Part shown: one piece after another, positions 22,459 to 35,420 of the stretch | Layout: each line of letters begins with the position of its first letter | Numbering within the stretch: the first letter of the stretch is position 1 | Assembly: GCF_033568475.1 (NCBI RefSeq) | Contig: NC_133123.1 | Coordinates: 139,144,062-139,208,061, forward strand | DNA length: 64,000 nucleotides | Direction of reading: 5' to 3' | Origin: Henckelia pumila | Taxonomy: Eukaryota; Streptophyta; Magnoliopsida; Lamiales; Gesneriaceae | Program-made: the position numbers and the translations under genes | The notes under the pieces: generated by a model | Told to the model about the DNA's origin: nothing | Seen by the model: the letters and a program-made list of their open reading frames with translations, nothing else | The model's database searches: none

Positions 22459-23215
22459 TCACTTGAACTTGGCAACTTGCCCTAAATTTTGAGATTTTGA
22501 TTACACATGTAAATGAATTAAATATTATTACAGGTAAATCCACAATTTACTCATCAATTTAGTCCAAGAAGTTTAGTCCATCAAAATTTTCAGTTTATAT
22601 TGTTTTATGTTCCATGCTTCAACTTCCCTTTGGCGGTCCAACAAGGCAACTCTTTTTCATTTGATCGTTTCACTGAAACTGTACGTAGAATGCGGAATTT
22701 TACCAGTTGACGTTGATTTTGCCCCAACAAAATGTATAATTACTATGAAGAAATAGGAAAAAAACAAAAAAATTGAATTCCTTCTAGGTCGCGAGATTAT
22801 CCGTTGCTTTTAAAATTTTATTACTAATTTAATAATTAAATTACATGCAAAAGGGTCTACATTTTTTTATCATATAACATCGGGCATGGATGTTTCATCT
22901 TTCTTGTTCCGTATCAAGAATGGTAGAACTTTCATTCCTGCTAATGGCTTTTTAAGTTAAAGATAAAAACATAAAACTCAACTAATCCACAACGCTTTTC
23001 AAAATTATGTTAGCGTTCGCAGAAAACTGAGAAAAAGAAATAATGTGTCTTTTCCCTCTCATGGAACATCTAAAAACTTGTAAAGAATGGGTTAGATATC
23101 TGACCAGGCCATGATATGATGTTGCAGAAGAGTGAAAAGTAACTCACTATTGGGCTGTACAGATTCCAAATCTGTTCTTTTTAACCATTGATTGCTAAAT
23201 TTATGATCAATAAAC
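22459..23215. other. Spacer between DUF241 copies 1 and 2 (left part)
   Basis: The first 50 bases after the stop keep the array-wide 3' phrase CTAAATTTTGAGATTT. The rest is spacer without a gene, ending in the target duplication TAAAC (23211-23215) of the next copia element. Confidence 0.5.
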
Positions 23216-23708
23216 TGTTAGTCAAAGTATAATAAAATAATCATGATGGCCAATTTTTCGAGGATGGTGGCTGACACGGAGTTGCCATAATTGAAGTTTG
23301 ATTGGCTGAATGGAATTTGACCAATTAAGAGGAGAAGAAATCCTGCAGCTTCCTCGTTCACATTGTCAGGGAGCTCTATAAATAGAGCTCCCCATTCATC
23401 AGATTATGTATCCCACAGCGTAGAGAAAAAAGAGAGATAAGAAACAAAGAGAGTTCCTTGGTATTTTTCTTGAGTGTTCTCTTGTGTGAGTTAGAGAAAT
23501 TATTTTCTCGGTAATACTCGGGGTTGGGATCGTGTGAGAGATATAGTATTTTGTATACACTTGTAATATTTCTCCGGTTATAAATATTGCAGCAGCTCCA
23601 TGGACGTAGCCTATACTGGGTGAACCACGTAAATCTTGGTGTTCTTGTTGATTGTTTTATTCCGCAATTATTATTATCGTCATGTTCGCTTCGGCATAAT
23701 CCATAACA
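23216..23708 (+). repeat. 5' LTR of the copia element at 23216-26725
   Basis: 493 bp. It contains a TATAAATA promoter box inside a GGGAGCTC/GAGCTCCC dyad. Confidence 0.93.
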
Positions 23709-26238
23709 ACTGGTATCAAAGCAGTAACGGTGTCCGGGAGCCTTGGTGAAAATTTTTTTGAGTATGCTCTGTGGTTGCAACTTTGTCTGATCTTCCACAT
23801 CAGAAAAGATTTTTTTGAAATTTTATTAAGGCAATAGAAGCGATGGCCGGAAGTGACGGATCGGGATCGAGAATCAATAAGTTCGACGGTACAGATTTCA
23901 CATTTTGGCGGTTACAGATTAAAGATTATCTGTATAGCAAGAAGCTACATCAACCTCTATCTGGGGTGAAGCTAGAAAAGATGGAGGATGATGAGTGGGA
24001 GCTTCTTGACCGAAAAGTGTTAGGGGTAATACGATTGACCCTAACAAAGAACGTGGCACACAACGTGGCGGAGGCAAATACCACGGAGGAGATGATGTCC
24101 ATTTTGTCGGACATGTACGAGAAGCCATCAGCAAATAATAAAGTGTTCCTCATGAAAAAGTTATTCAACTTGAAGATGGAGGAAGGTGCTTCGGTGGCAG
24201 CACATATCGATGAATTCAACACGATTGTTTCTCAATTGACATCGGTTGAAATAAATTTTGATGATGAGATTTGTGCACTTATTCTTTTGGCGTCCTTACC
24301 AAATGCTTGGGAGCCGATGCGGGCAGCGATTAGCAATTCTGCTGGAAAAGGAAAGTTACAATTCAATGATGTCAGAGATCGAATCCTTGGTGAAGAAGTT
24401 CGCAGGAGGGATTCGAGAGAAGCAACATCATCGAGATCTGCCCAAAATCTTGAAAACAGAAGTAGGGGCAGGAGCAGTGAAAAAGGTTCTAACCGATGGC
24501 GTGGCAGATCCAAATCAAGAACTGGAAAAAACAAAAATACCTTTGAAAAGAAATTGAAGTGCTGGAGCTGTGGTGAAACTGGTCACATGAAAAAGGACTG
24601 CAGATCACCCAAGAATAATGCAAATGTTGTTACTGAAGAAGTACACGATGCTTTAGTGTTATCCATGGAAAGCCCTATTGACTCTTGGGTTATGGATTCG
24701 GGAGCTTCGTTTCATACCACTGGTAATCGTGATGTATTCGATAATTACATTGCGGGAGATTACGGAAAAGTTTTCCTGGCTGATGGAAAACCTTTGGAGA
24801 TTGTTGGTATGGGAGATGTTCGGTTGAAAATGTCAAATGGATCTGTCTGGAAAATCAATAAAGTCAGACATGTACCAAGACTGACGCGGAATCTGATCTC
24901 AGTGGGACAGCTCGATGACGAAGGTCATAAAGTGACCTTTGGTGATGGCTCTTGGAAAGTGAGCAAAGGAGCCATGATTATTGCTCGATGAACGAAAACT
25001 GAAACCCTGTACATGACTTCCAGTTGCAGAGACATATTAGCAGCTGTGGATGCTGGAGCTAATTCAAGTCTATGGCTTAGTAGGCTTGGAGATACGAGTG
25101 AGAAGGGAATGAAAATGCTTGTTTCAAATGGAAAGCTACCGGTATTAAAGATCGTTGAACACAAGCCGTGTGAAGCTGTATTTTTTGAAAAGCAGAAAAA
25201 AATGAGCTTTTCAAAAGAGGTTAGAGAACCGAAATCGGCGGATTTGGAGCTGGTACATACTGACGTATGTGGACCATCTCCTGTGAAATTCCTTGGAGAT
25301 CACTCAAGATATTATGGCACTACTGTTGACGATTCGAGCAGGAAATTTTTGGTTTATTTTTTGAAAAATAAATCAGATGTTTATGAGACCTTTAAACAGT
25401 GGGAGTTAGCCATGAAAGATGTGATGGATTCACTGTCATTCAATCACATGTGGGAGTTGTCAGAACTTTCTGAAGGTAAAAAGGTTTTACATAGCAAGTG
25501 GGAGTACCGATTAGTACACGATGGTAGCAAGCGGTACAAAGAAATCCTTGTTGTAAAAGGTGAAAAAGAAGTAATTGATTACACTGATATTTTCTCTCTG
25601 GTGATAAAGTTAACTACTATCAGGACTGTACTTGGATTGATGGTAAAAGAAGATTTGCATCTGGAGCAGTTAGATGTAAAGACTGTGTTTCTTCATGGTG
25701 AGATAGATGAAGAAATGAATCAATCACAGGGATTTGAAGTACGAGGGAAAGAGAAAATAATGTGCAAACTTCAGAAAAGCTTGTACGGTCTCAAACAAGC
25801 TCCAAGACAGTGGTACAAGAAGTTTGATGGTGTAATGAATAATGATGGTTTCCCGAGGTATCATGCTGATCACTGGTGTTATGTGAAGCTTGATGGTTCT
25901 TATATCATGCTACTGGTATATGTAGATGATATGTTGATAGCAGGAGTTTGTCTGAAGGAGATTGATAAACTAAAGATAGAATTTGCTATGAAGGATTTGA
26001 GTGCTGCAAAACAAATCCTTGAAATCGGGATCCTTAGAGATCGGGTGAATGGAGTCTTGAAGCTTGAGAAGATTCTTGGAAGTGTAAATCCTGCTGATAT
26101 ATTCACGAAGGTGGTGACCACTGACAAACTGAAGTTGTGCTCGACTTCAGTTGGACTACAAGCGTAAATAAGGAAGGCATGAGCTGCTGCATTGACTGTA
26201 TGAAGCCTTAATTGAAATCAAGTCTTCAAGTGGGAGAA

Positions 26239-26725
26239 TGTTAGTCAAAGTATAATAAAATAATCATGATGGCCAATTTTTCGAGGATGGTGGCTGACAC
26301 GGAGTTGCCACAATTGAAGTTTGATTGGCTGAATGGAATTTGACCAATTAAGAGGAGAAGAAATCCTGCAGCTTCCTCGTTCACATTGTCAGGGAGCTCT
26401 AGAGCTCCCCATTCATCAGATTATGTATCCCACAACGTAGAGAAAAAAGAGAGATAAGAAACAAAGAGAGTTTCTTGGTATTTTTCTTGAGTGTTCTCTT
26501 GTGTGAGTTAGAGAAATTATTTTCTCGGTAATACTCGGGGTTGAGATCGTGTGAGAGATATAGTATTTTGTATACACTTGTAATATTTTTCCGGTTATAA
26601 ATATTGCAGCAGCTCCATGGACGTAGCCTATATTAGATGAACCACGTAAATCTTGGTGTTCTTGTTGATTATTTTATTCCACAATTATTATTATCGTCAT
26701 GTTCGCTCCGGCATAATCCATAACA
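26239..26725 (+). repeat. 3' LTR of the copia element at 23216-26725
   Basis: 487 bp, the partner of 23216-23708, followed by the TAAAC target duplication. Confidence 0.93.
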
Positions 26726-26809
26726 TAAACAATCTCTATATTCAATGCTATTAAATCTGGACGAGCAATACTTTACTCCCAAATTTGCACAAAAATTCAA
26801 TTTTTTGTT

Positions 26810-27132
26810 GCATGTTCTCTGTTGAGCACGTGTAATCGTACTCGTGTGCACCTTCGTCTGTTCATAATGTTTGAAGACCAGCAATACTCCAGCTCTATGC
26901 AGAACCAGCATTATTAAATAGAGTTCATAGTTGTCAAGATTCCTCCTGCTGCAATGTCAACTTCCATAATGCAGCTGAGATGTGTATGCTTGAGTTTTTT
27001 TATTTGAGTTGTGCGAGATTGGGGAGACATGGAACTCGTGCATGATCATTCTTGCATTAAAATTTATGCAGTGGCAAGTCATTTTAGGTGGAATGGATTC
27101 CCTTTGTTTCCTCTGGTTGTCTTCTTATAAAT
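26810..27132 (+). promoter_or_regulatory. Promoter of DUF241 array copy 2
   Basis: CGTACTCGTGTGCACC (about 26838) and ACTCCAGCTCTATGCA (about 26886) match the displaced promoter half of copy 1. E1 TTGTCAAGATTCCTCCTG is at 26931-26948. E2 GGGGAGACATGGAACTCGTG is at 27021-27040. E3 GGTGGAATGGATTCC, a GGAA-N4-TTCC dyad, is at about 27087-27101. TATAAAT is at 27126-27132. E2 to ATG is 210 bp. Confidence 0.65.
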
Positions 27133-27230
27133 GGCTTATGACAAACTTATAGAGTCAAGAACTCAACATCTTTTCTCGACTCAAATAGCACATCCATCCT
27201 TAAAGACACCAGTTCATTTTTCAAGAAAAG

Positions 27231-28091
27231 ATGGTTCATTTTCATGCTAGATCAAACAGTTTTCCTTCAAATTCTCATCCAGTAATGGTTGAGATTCAGG
27301 ATCATTTGAACCGGTTAAAGGGCTCAGAAGCCACATCCACATCAGACAAATCTGCATTTTCAAACTTGGCTCGCCTCGTGAATTTGCAAGACGGCCTCAA
27401 GAATCTGATTCAGATTCCCACTATCCAACAAGCCCTCTCCTATAACCAACTTGGGACTAGGATCAATGAGATTCTTGAAGGATCGCTGAGGCTCGTGGAC
27501 CTTTGTGGATTTTCAAGAGAGGTCGTCTGTTTAACCAAGGAATCTGTTCATGATCTCGAATCCTCCATTAGAAGAAACAGAGGTGAAACAGCCACAGCAA
27601 ATGATATCAAATCTTATTTGGCCTCAAGAAAAAGGATTAACAAAGCAGTCGATAAATACATCAAGAACTTGAAAAGCTTCAACCAGAATTCAACAGCACT
27701 TCTAGAAGAAGATAATGCTCTTAAGACCATCGTCATAGTGTTGAAAGAAATGGAGGCAATTTCCTTCTCAGTCCTAAAGTCGGTGTTATTACTTCTGTCT
27801 GGTGCGAATGAAAGATCAAACCAAAGAAGTTGGCCATTTCTTTCAAAGTTCACTCAAAAGAAAAACCAAGCATATTCCGAGACAAATGAAGAATGTGGCT
27901 CCGAGGACTTGTTTAACTTGCATGTTCGCTCGTCAATGAAATTGACGGACAATTCAGCTGTTCAGAACATCTTGAAGAAGTTGAAAGAATCAGAAATGAT
28001 CATCCATCAACTTGAAGAGGGATTGGAAGCTTTGTTTAGGAGTTTATTGAAAACAAGAGTTTCTCTCCTTAACATTCTCAGTGATCATTAG
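27231..28091 (+). CDS. DUF241 array copy 2 (286 aa)
   Basis: An intact single-exon gene starting MVHFHARSNSFPSNSHPVM. R-S-N-S-F-P is at residues 7-12. The blocks RINEILEGSLRLVDLCGFSR, SSIRRNRGETATANDIKSYL and KEMEAISFSVLKSVLLLLSG follow, then a variable acidic or polar linker (about 210-240) and the conserved end LEEGLEALFRSLLKTRVSLL. The body is predicted to be all-helical with no signal peptide. The ATG is about 100 bp after the TATA box and agrees with the other copies. It replaces the usual second residues A/S-N with V-H. Function is unknown. Confidence 0.88.
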   Translation: MVHFHARSNSFPSNSHPVMVEIQDHLNRLKGSEATSTSDKSAFSNLARLVNLQDGLKNLIQIPTIQQALSYNQLGTRINEILEGSLRLVDLCGFSREVVCLTKESVHDLESSIRRNRGETATANDIKSYLASRKRINKAVDKYIKNLKSFNQNSTALLEEDNALKTIVIVLKEMEAISFSVLKSVLLLLSGANERSNQRSWPFLSKFTQKKNQAYSETNEECGSEDLFNLHVRSSMKLTDNSAVQNILKKLKESEMIIHQLEEGLEALFRSLLKTRVSLLNILSDH

Positions 28092-28850
28092 TCACTCAGA
28101 CTTGTCTTAAATTTTGAGATTTAGATCATTCTAATGTATATGACATTATAGATGAATACTGATACTTATTCATTCACCTGTGTATTTCATTTTTTTCTAT
28201 CTTTACATGATGTTCTACTGATCTATCTACCCATCCATATGCAAAGTAATTCTTACAAGCTTACAAGAATTTCAATTTCATAGAAGACATAAATATATAC
28301 ACATCATGAGTAATAATAGAATTATCCAACAATAAAAATTGTACAGGATGAACTAAAACTTTTGTTGACTGTAAGTAAATGGTTCAATTCAACAACTGGC
28401 ATGTTTTGACCACAAGCAAAACTTTTTTCTCGTCACTATCCCAACAAAAAGGAATTTTTTTTTTTTATGTAAAATGTAGAAGTGGCATATTATTCTTCTG
28501 TTGATCAAGATGATTTAAAATTTTTAGAGGATTATGAACCAAAATTCCTTAAATCATAAGCTTATAAAGGCATGAGATTAGTAGTTTTGGCAGATACGAA
28601 AATTATAAATATCCAGCTTAGAAAAAGTCCATTTTTAGTTTCTGAATGTTTCAGTTTCCTGCAATTTGTTCATATCAGTGAACTCCAAATGCAAAATTTA
28701 ATCTCCTAAAAAAAAAAGTAAAATGCAATGAGCTAACATTATTTAATTCCAAATGTATGAAAAATCCACGTATTCCTTCACTTTTTTTTAAAAAATGCCA
28801 CAATTTGTTAATGCAACAGCATGATCATTAATTGATCATTCAAGAACTAG
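28092..28850. other. Spacer between DUF241 copies 2 and 3
   Basis: It begins with the array's shared 3' phrase (CTTGTCTTAAATTTTGAGATTT). Otherwise it is AT-rich with no gene. Its right part (about 28680 onward) is related to the spacer before copies 4, 5 and 6. Confidence 0.5.
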
Positions 28851-29317
28851 GCTGTCAAGATTCCTGTTGTTCTTAATCATAGATCAATCAGGAGATGCCA
28901 ATGGGCCATTTTTAAGATCTGCTCCCTGAATTACTAATAATTTAATATATTATTATGCTACTTATGCATGTATACACATTTTTTAGTCCTAATTCTTGAT
29001 TATTTTTCTCCACTATAATGGCGCATTTTTCCTTGGTTGAAAGCTAAGGGCAGATTGTGACCTTTTATGTTTCATGGTTGTCTGAAGATCAAGCTTTTTG
29101 TCGTTTCTTTCGCACGTGTAAGGCTATTATATATTCCTCATGCTCAGAGACCTTGTAGACAATATATGTACGATTTATTGTTTTCAAATACAGGTGTTTA
29201 ATATACAGGGAGCATGGAACTCGTGCGAGATAAAATTTAATTCAATTTCAAAAGTTAAAGTGACACTTTAGGTGGAATAGATTCCTCTTGTTTGGTTACT
29301 TTACTCGTTATTTATAG
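28851..29317 (+). promoter_or_regulatory. Promoter of DUF241 array copy 3
   Basis: E1 GGCTGTCAAGATTCCTGTTG is at 28851-28870. TGTTTAATATACAGGGAGCA runs into E2 (GGGAGCATGGAACTCGTG, 29209-29226). E3 GGTGGAATAGATTCC is at about 29271-29285. A TTATTTATAG box is at 29308-29317. E1 to E2 is 357 bp and E2 to ATG is 206 bp. This copy preserves the empty site for the Helitron found in the promoter of copy 4. Confidence 0.65.
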
Positions 29318-29413
29318 CTGGTGCTGCCAAAGGGATGGATTCAATCATCTTGAATCTTTCTGATAAAGAGTTAAACAGTACATTTAGCATATCAGTTCAT
29401 TTTGCAAGAAAAG

Positions 29414-30271
29414 ATGGCTAATTTCCATTCCAGATCAAACAGTTTTCCATCTAAATCTCATCCAGTGATGGATGAGATTCAAGATCATTTACGTCGGTTA
29501 AAGGCTTCAGAAGCCACGTCGATAACAGCCAAATCTGTAAATTCGGACTTGGTCAGCCTCGTAGACTTGCACGAGGGAGTCCAGAATCTGATTCAGATAC
29601 CTTCAATCCAACAAGTCCTCTCCCATGAGCAATGTGGAACTTGGATCAATGAGATTCTTGAAGGATCACTCAGTCTCGTGGATTTATGTGGATTTTCGAG
29701 AGATGTTTGTTGTTCAATGAAGGAATACATTCAAGAGCTCGAATCCTCCATTAGAAGAAACAGAGATAAAACAGCCACGGAGACTGATATCAAGTCTTAT
29801 TTGGTCTCAAGAAAAAAGATTAACAAAATGATCAGCATGAAGTACGTGAAGAACTTGAAAAGCTTCGACCAAAATTCAACAGTATCCGTAGAAAACGATA
29901 ATAATCTGCAAGCTATCGTGATGGTGATGAAACATGCAGCGGCTATTTCTTTCTCGGTCCTAAACTCGGTACCGTTATTCCTGTCCGGTGCAAATGGAAG
30001 ATCAAAGTCAAGAAATTGGTCATTGCTTTCAAAGTTCACTTTGAACCATGTATATCCCGAGACAGATCGAGATTGCGGTTCTAAGGACTTGTTCGACTTG
30101 CACGTTGGGGCCTCAATGAAATTCATGGACAAAGTAATTGTTCAAAACATCTTGAAGAAGTTGAAAGAATCAGAAATGGCCATCCATGAACTTGAAGATG
30201 GATTAGAATCGTTGTTTAGGAGTTTAGTGAAAACAAGAGTTTCTCTCCTTAATATTCTCAGTGATCATTAG
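29414..30271 (+). CDS. DUF241 array copy 3 (285 aa)
   Basis: The ATG at 29414 opens MANFHSRSNSFPSKSHPVMD. The frame extends 12 bases further upstream but without an ATG. R-S-N-S-F-P is at residues 7-12. The family blocks are WINEILEGSLSLVDLCGFSR, SSIRRNRDKTATETDIKSYL and LEDGLESLFRSLVKTRVSLL. It is the most diverged of the intact array copies in the middle (KHAAAISFSVLNSVPLFLSG in place of KEMEAIS). The reading frame is whole and intronless, with the array-wide 3' phrase after the stop. No enzymatic motif is visible. Confidence 0.88.
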   Translation: MANFHSRSNSFPSKSHPVMDEIQDHLRRLKASEATSITAKSVNSDLVSLVDLHEGVQNLIQIPSIQQVLSHEQCGTWINEILEGSLSLVDLCGFSRDVCCSMKEYIQELESSIRRNRDKTATETDIKSYLVSRKKINKMISMKYVKNLKSFDQNSTVSVENDNNLQAIVMVMKHAAAISFSVLNSVPLFLSGANGRSKSRNWSLLSKFTLNHVYPETDRDCGSKDLFDLHVGASMKFMDKVIVQNILKKLKESEMAIHELEDGLESLFRSLVKTRVSLLNILSDH

Positions 30272-30893
30272 TCCCTTGGACTTGTCTTAAATTTTGAGAA
30301 TTTGATCACACCTCTGTACATAACATCAAATACCAATGCTGATACTTACATTCATCCAGTCACGTGTACTTCACTTTTTTCTATTTTTTTCCAAAGTTAG
30401 TTCCATCTATCCATCAATCTATATGCATGTACAGTAACTCTAATATCCATACAAGGAAATTGATTTCACAGAGAAAATGTAATTTGAAACATATAGAATT
30501 ATATGACTTTTTTGTACTTGGTAATAGTAATTGTTTAACTCAAATATCTTTATAATACTTAGCCATCCATGTGTTTTAATTTGAATATGACAAAAAAATT
30601 TGCCCTTCCCAGGAATCCAATAAAGGGCAGCTTTTGAAATAAAATGTAGAAGTGGTATCAACATTAAAAAATTATCATACAAGCTTATGATACTAATTAC
30701 TTGGTTCTCTGTGTTACAGGTTCCTGCAGTTTTTTTCATATCAGTGTGCTCAAAAAATGCAAATTCTAATCAGCTCTTCAAAATTTCCCACAAAACAGTA
30801 TGAATTATCTTATTTATCTCATAAAGGACGACATGTCCCTTTGCAATTTGGTGATGCAACAGCATGATAATTAATTGATCATTTCAAGAACTA
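30272..30893. other. Spacer between DUF241 copies 3 and 4 (left part)
   Basis: Related in sequence to the spacer between copies 5 and 6, for example GTAACTCTAAT and GATTTCACAGAGAAAAT at about 30435-30480 versus 41967-42010. No gene is seen. Confidence 0.5.
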
Positions 30894-31154
30894 GGCTGTC
30901 AAGATTCCTATTGTTCTTAATCATAGATCAATCAGCAAAATGGACAAAGGAGCAACTTTTTAAGATTTGATCTCTGAATTAGTAATAATTTAATGTACTA
31001 TCTTGCTACTTGCGCATGTGTACAAATTTTTTATTGCCGATTGCTGATGATTTTGCTCCACGATGATGGCTAAAACAACAATTTTAAGACAAGATCAAGG
31101 TATATAATACAGACGAGATGTGTACAACTCATTTTTTTCAAATTTGATGTTTAA
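30894..31154 (+). promoter_or_regulatory. Distal promoter of DUF241 array copy 4 (E1 part)
   Basis: GGCTGTCAAGATTCCTATTG (E1) is at 30894-30913, followed by AATCATAGATCAATCAGCAA as in the other copies. Homology to the promoters of copies 3, 5 and 6 continues to GATGTTTAA at 31154, where the Helitron begins. It resumes after the Helitron at 36990. Confidence 0.65.
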
Positions 31155-31539
31155 CTAGAAAACGTGTACGTGCGTTGCACGTGGGAAACATATGATAGAT
31201 TAATTAAAATAAAACAAAACTAAAACAAAACTCGAGTAAGACAATCTCACGAGTCAAGTTTGTGAGATTGATCTTTTACCATGTTTTATTAAAGTAATTT
31301 ATAAACGTAAATCACAAGAAAACATTGGTTGAAAGAAATGATTGCAAATTAAAAAATTAGAAACTCTAAAACGATCATATCAAAACGATATTTTATTGTG
31401 TTTTATTTATGTAATTTATAAATAAAAATAACAATAAAATGTTGGTTGCAAAACATTTTAATTTAAACACATAAGTTAAAATAGACGTGAGATTCTCATG
31501 CCTAAGTTCAACGTAGTCTCTTGAGATCTGTCTATATTT

Positions 31540-34500
31540 GAGTGCTCTAACCATATTAGCGAGGGCTAGCAAGAAACATTGTGTTACAGAGGTCGTAATG
31601 AAACTGTGCTCAGTTGCGAGGCTCTCGATTTTTACGGACTAACGACAGATGAAAGATAGTCCCTAATACTTAATAGTTATTGGGAGTGTCTATTGGATTA
31701 ATAGAAACTTTAGATTAAAAAAAATAGTGATATGATGTTCACTTATATTTAGGTTGGGACTTTATAGACTTTGTGCTACTAAACAATTTTTTAGAGATGC
31801 GTAAGTATTAACTGAGATATCCAGCTTGGTATGTATTTTTATACGTTGCAATATTATTTGTGATATGATGCATATTATCTTGTAATATATATGTATGTCA
31901 CGTTGAGCCTGATATTCCTTGAGATAGTTAATTGAGTAGGTCGCTCAACTCTTGTTTCTTGTAACTGTGACAAGATGTTTGATCCCTGCTTACCAAAGTA
32001 GTCATAATAATTCATGCATTGCATGTAAACATATGCATTAATAGATTATATATGTACGTGACGATTTCACTCACGTTTTTGTTTCTATAACGAATATCAC
32101 ATTCGATGAGATAAATCACAAGTTATCTATCTAGGGGAAAACAATTAAAAAATTAACATAAAAATAAAAAATTTGACCAATACATGTAAATTAAAAATTT
32201 TAAACAACAAAAATTATATCACATTAATTTTTTGACCATATTTTATTTAAGTAGTTTTTAAATACAAAACGAAAAAATTTAGATAGGAATAAAAATTTAG
32301 ATATAGGAAATTAAACCATATGATGTAGTTGATATTTTTATTTAGATATATAATTTAAACATATAATTTTTGGTTAATGACCATAAGTAGAATAAGACTA
32401 ATAACAAATTAGAAGCTCTGAAAAAATGAATATAACTTTTATTTAACATATAATTTGTGGTTAATTTTCGAAAGTAGAATAAATAGATTTTTTAATTATA
32501 AGTTATAAGTTGCACATTCAGAGGTTTCTGAGCCATATTTAAGTGTTTCTATTCGTATTATCGAGAACCCGCAAGGACCAAGGTGCTACAGGGGTCATCG
32601 CAAAATTGTTCTCAAGTTACGGCATTTTCAACTTATGCAGACTAACGCGGATGAATTTATAATCCCGAATCCCTTTCTTAATTGGGACTTTGGGAGTAGA
32701 TGTTGGATAAGCATACACTTTGTTTTAGGCTAGGACTATAGACCATGTGTTCCTAAACCAGTTGTTTAGATGTGCATAAGTATTGACTCAGATATCAAGT
32801 TGAATGTGCATATTATTTTTTTGCATTATTTTTTGCATTATTAATAGTCATGATATATATTTTTCCTGTCATGTTACATATGAACATTTGAGTATCATGT
32901 TGAACCTGAACCCTTGAGATATTCAGTTGAGTAAGGTCGCTCAACTCTTATTTCTTATAACCATGTGACACCCACTGAGTACATAGAGCAGCGTATGCAA
33001 ACTTACCATGACACTTTTAGTCCAAGATCATAGTTAGTATGTATTGGATTTTTGGAGCAGCGCACTCATACTGGAGAGGAGATGCCTATAATCTAAGCAT
33101 GAGTTTCAATGTTTGATCTCTGCTTACCAAAGTAGTCATGCTTCATGTATTGCATGTAAACATATATACTAATAGATTACATGCATGAAGATTTCACTCA
33201 GATCCCTGTTTCTATCACAAACATCAAATTAGACGATACAATTTGCAAATTGTTCAGAAGGTGGATCAATGTTCATTCGATTGCCAAGGCCTAGGAGCAG
33301 ATGTTACCGATTGTTCTAGTTTAAATCTATTTTTGTTATTTTGTGATAATTCGATTGAGTTATAATTAATTCTTAAGTTTTCAGTTATCTTTCGTTATTT
33401 ATATGTTAATATTTTAATAAAGTTAGTTACATGCTTATCAAGTGATTGGTTATTGATCCAGGTAGGATGACAAGTAAATTAAGAAATTAAAAAAATAAAA
33501 AAAATTATATACAATAAAAATTATATCATATTAATTTTTTTTGACCATATGTTTTAAATACAAACCGTAAAAATTTAGATAAAAAAAAATTAGATATAGA
33601 AAATCAAGCCACATGATGTAGTAGATATTTTAATTTAGATATATAATTTAAAATATAATTTTTGGTTAATGATCATAAGTAGAATAAGGCTAATTAATAG
33701 AAAATTAGAGGCTTTGAAAAAAGAAATATAACTTTTTTAAATATATAATTTGTGGTTAATTTTCTAAAGTAGAATAAAGAGATTAGCGTATAAGATCTAA
33801 AATACAATTCAGAGGTTGTCAAGTCATTCAGTCTATATTTAAGTGTTTCTATTCATATTATCAAGAGCCAGCAAGGACCAAGATCCTACCGAGGTCATAG
33901 AGAAATTGTTCTCAAATTGCGGCATTTTCGAGTTATGCAGACTAACAACTGATGAAGCTATAGTCTCGAATCCCTTTCTTAATTTGGAATTTGACAGTAG
34001 CTATTGGATAAGCACACACTTATCTTTAGGCTAGGTCTTTAGACCCTATGTTCATAAATCAGTTGTTTAGATGTGCATAAGTACTGAATGAGATATCAAG
34101 CTTAGTTTGCATATTTTTTTGTTGCATTGTTAATAGTCATATGATGCATGTTTACTATGTCATGTTATATATGAATGTGTGTATCATGTTGAGCCTTGAT
34201 AACATTTAAGATATCTGATAACCATGCGACAACCACTGGGTAGATAGAGCAACGTGTGCAATCTTACCCGTGACAGTTTTAGTCCAAGATCATAGTTGCT
34301 ATGTGTAGCACCAATTGGATTTTCGGAGCAGCGTGCTCATATTGGGGATGCTTATAATCTAAGCATGAGCTCCAATGTTTAATCTTTGCTTACCAGAGTA
34401 GTAATATTTCATGCATTGCATGTAAACATGTGTACTAATAGATTACGTACATGAGTATTTCACTCACGACCATGTTTCTATCACGAATATCACATTCGAC

Positions 34501-34740
34501 GAGACAACTTGCAAGTTGTACAGGAAGTGGATCAATGTTCATTTGATTACCAAGGCGTAGGAGCATAGGTGACCGATAGTTTTAGTTTAAATCTATTTTT
34601 GTATTTTGCTGTAAATTGATTGAGTTATATAACTGATTCTTATATTTCAGTTATCTTTCGCTATTTATATATTAATATTTTAATTAAGTTGATTACATGC
34701 TTATGAAGTGATTAGTTGTGGATCCGGATCGGTAACAAGT
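31540..34740. repeat. Irregular 1.0-1.3-kb tandem repeats inside the Helitron
   Basis: A phrase beginning AAGTGTTTCTATTC(A/G)TATTA starts at 32541 and 33841, with a diverged form at 31540. GTGGATCAATGTTCAT recurs at 33261 and 34527, and GACCATA at 32234, 33543 and 34796. The order of phrases is kept, so these are successive long units with spacings of about 1.0, 1.3 and 1.27 kb. Confidence 0.75.
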
Positions 34741-35420
34741 AAATTTAAAAATTTAAAAATTTTAAACAACAAAAAGTATATCACATTATTTTTTTGACCA
34801 TATTTTATTTACTTAGTTTTATATACAAACCGTAAAATTTTTTATAGAAATAAAAAAATAGATATAAAAAACCAAGACGCATGATGTAGTTGATATTTTT
34901 ATTTAAATATATGGGTGGTCTTACCAAAGGTAGTAATTTCTCCATTTTTCGATGATCCAACGCGCTAAGGGAATTCATGTTCTCAGTATTCACAACTACC
35001 AGTAGATTTAAAAATAATGTATGATAACAAAATCAAACAAATAATGCACAACAATTAATGAAAAAAACAATTAATAAAAAAAACAATTAATAAGGGTACC
35101 AAAGTAAATTCACAATGAAAATGTATTTTGTTGTAAATTGATTGAGTTATATAACTGATTCTTACATTTCAGTTATCTTCCGCTATTTATATATTAATAT
35201 TTTAGTTAAGTTAATTACATGCTTATGAAGTGATTAGTTGTGTATCCGGATCGATAACAAGTAAATTTAAAAATGTTAAACAACAAAAAGTATATCACAT
35301 TATTTTTTTGACCATATTTTATTTACTTGGTTTATATACAAACCGTAAAACTTTTGATAGAAAAAAAAATAGATATAAAAAACCAAGCCGCATGATGTAG
35401 TTGATATTTTTATTTAAATA

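Larger units (their letters stand above)
23216..26725 (+). mobile_element. Ty1/copia LTR retrotransposon (broken, shortened), Tnt1/Tork-like
   Basis: LTRs at 23216-23708 and 26239-26725 start TGTTAGTCAAAG and end CATAACA. The target duplication TAAAC is on both sides (23211-23215, 26726-26730). The primer-binding site TGGTATCAAAGCAG is at 23711-23724 and a purine tract AAGTGGGAGAA lies before the 3' LTR. The gag region (from 23843) has the FDGTDFTFWRLQIKDYL start and a CCHC zinc knuckle (CWSCGETGHMKKDC), followed by protease DSGASFH, a small part of integrase and parts of reverse transcriptase with YVDDM. Only about 2.5 kb lies between the LTRs, well short of the family's usual length, so it is a broken copy with several breaks. 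The LTRs differ by roughly 2% by eye, so it is about a million years old or so. Confidence 0.93.
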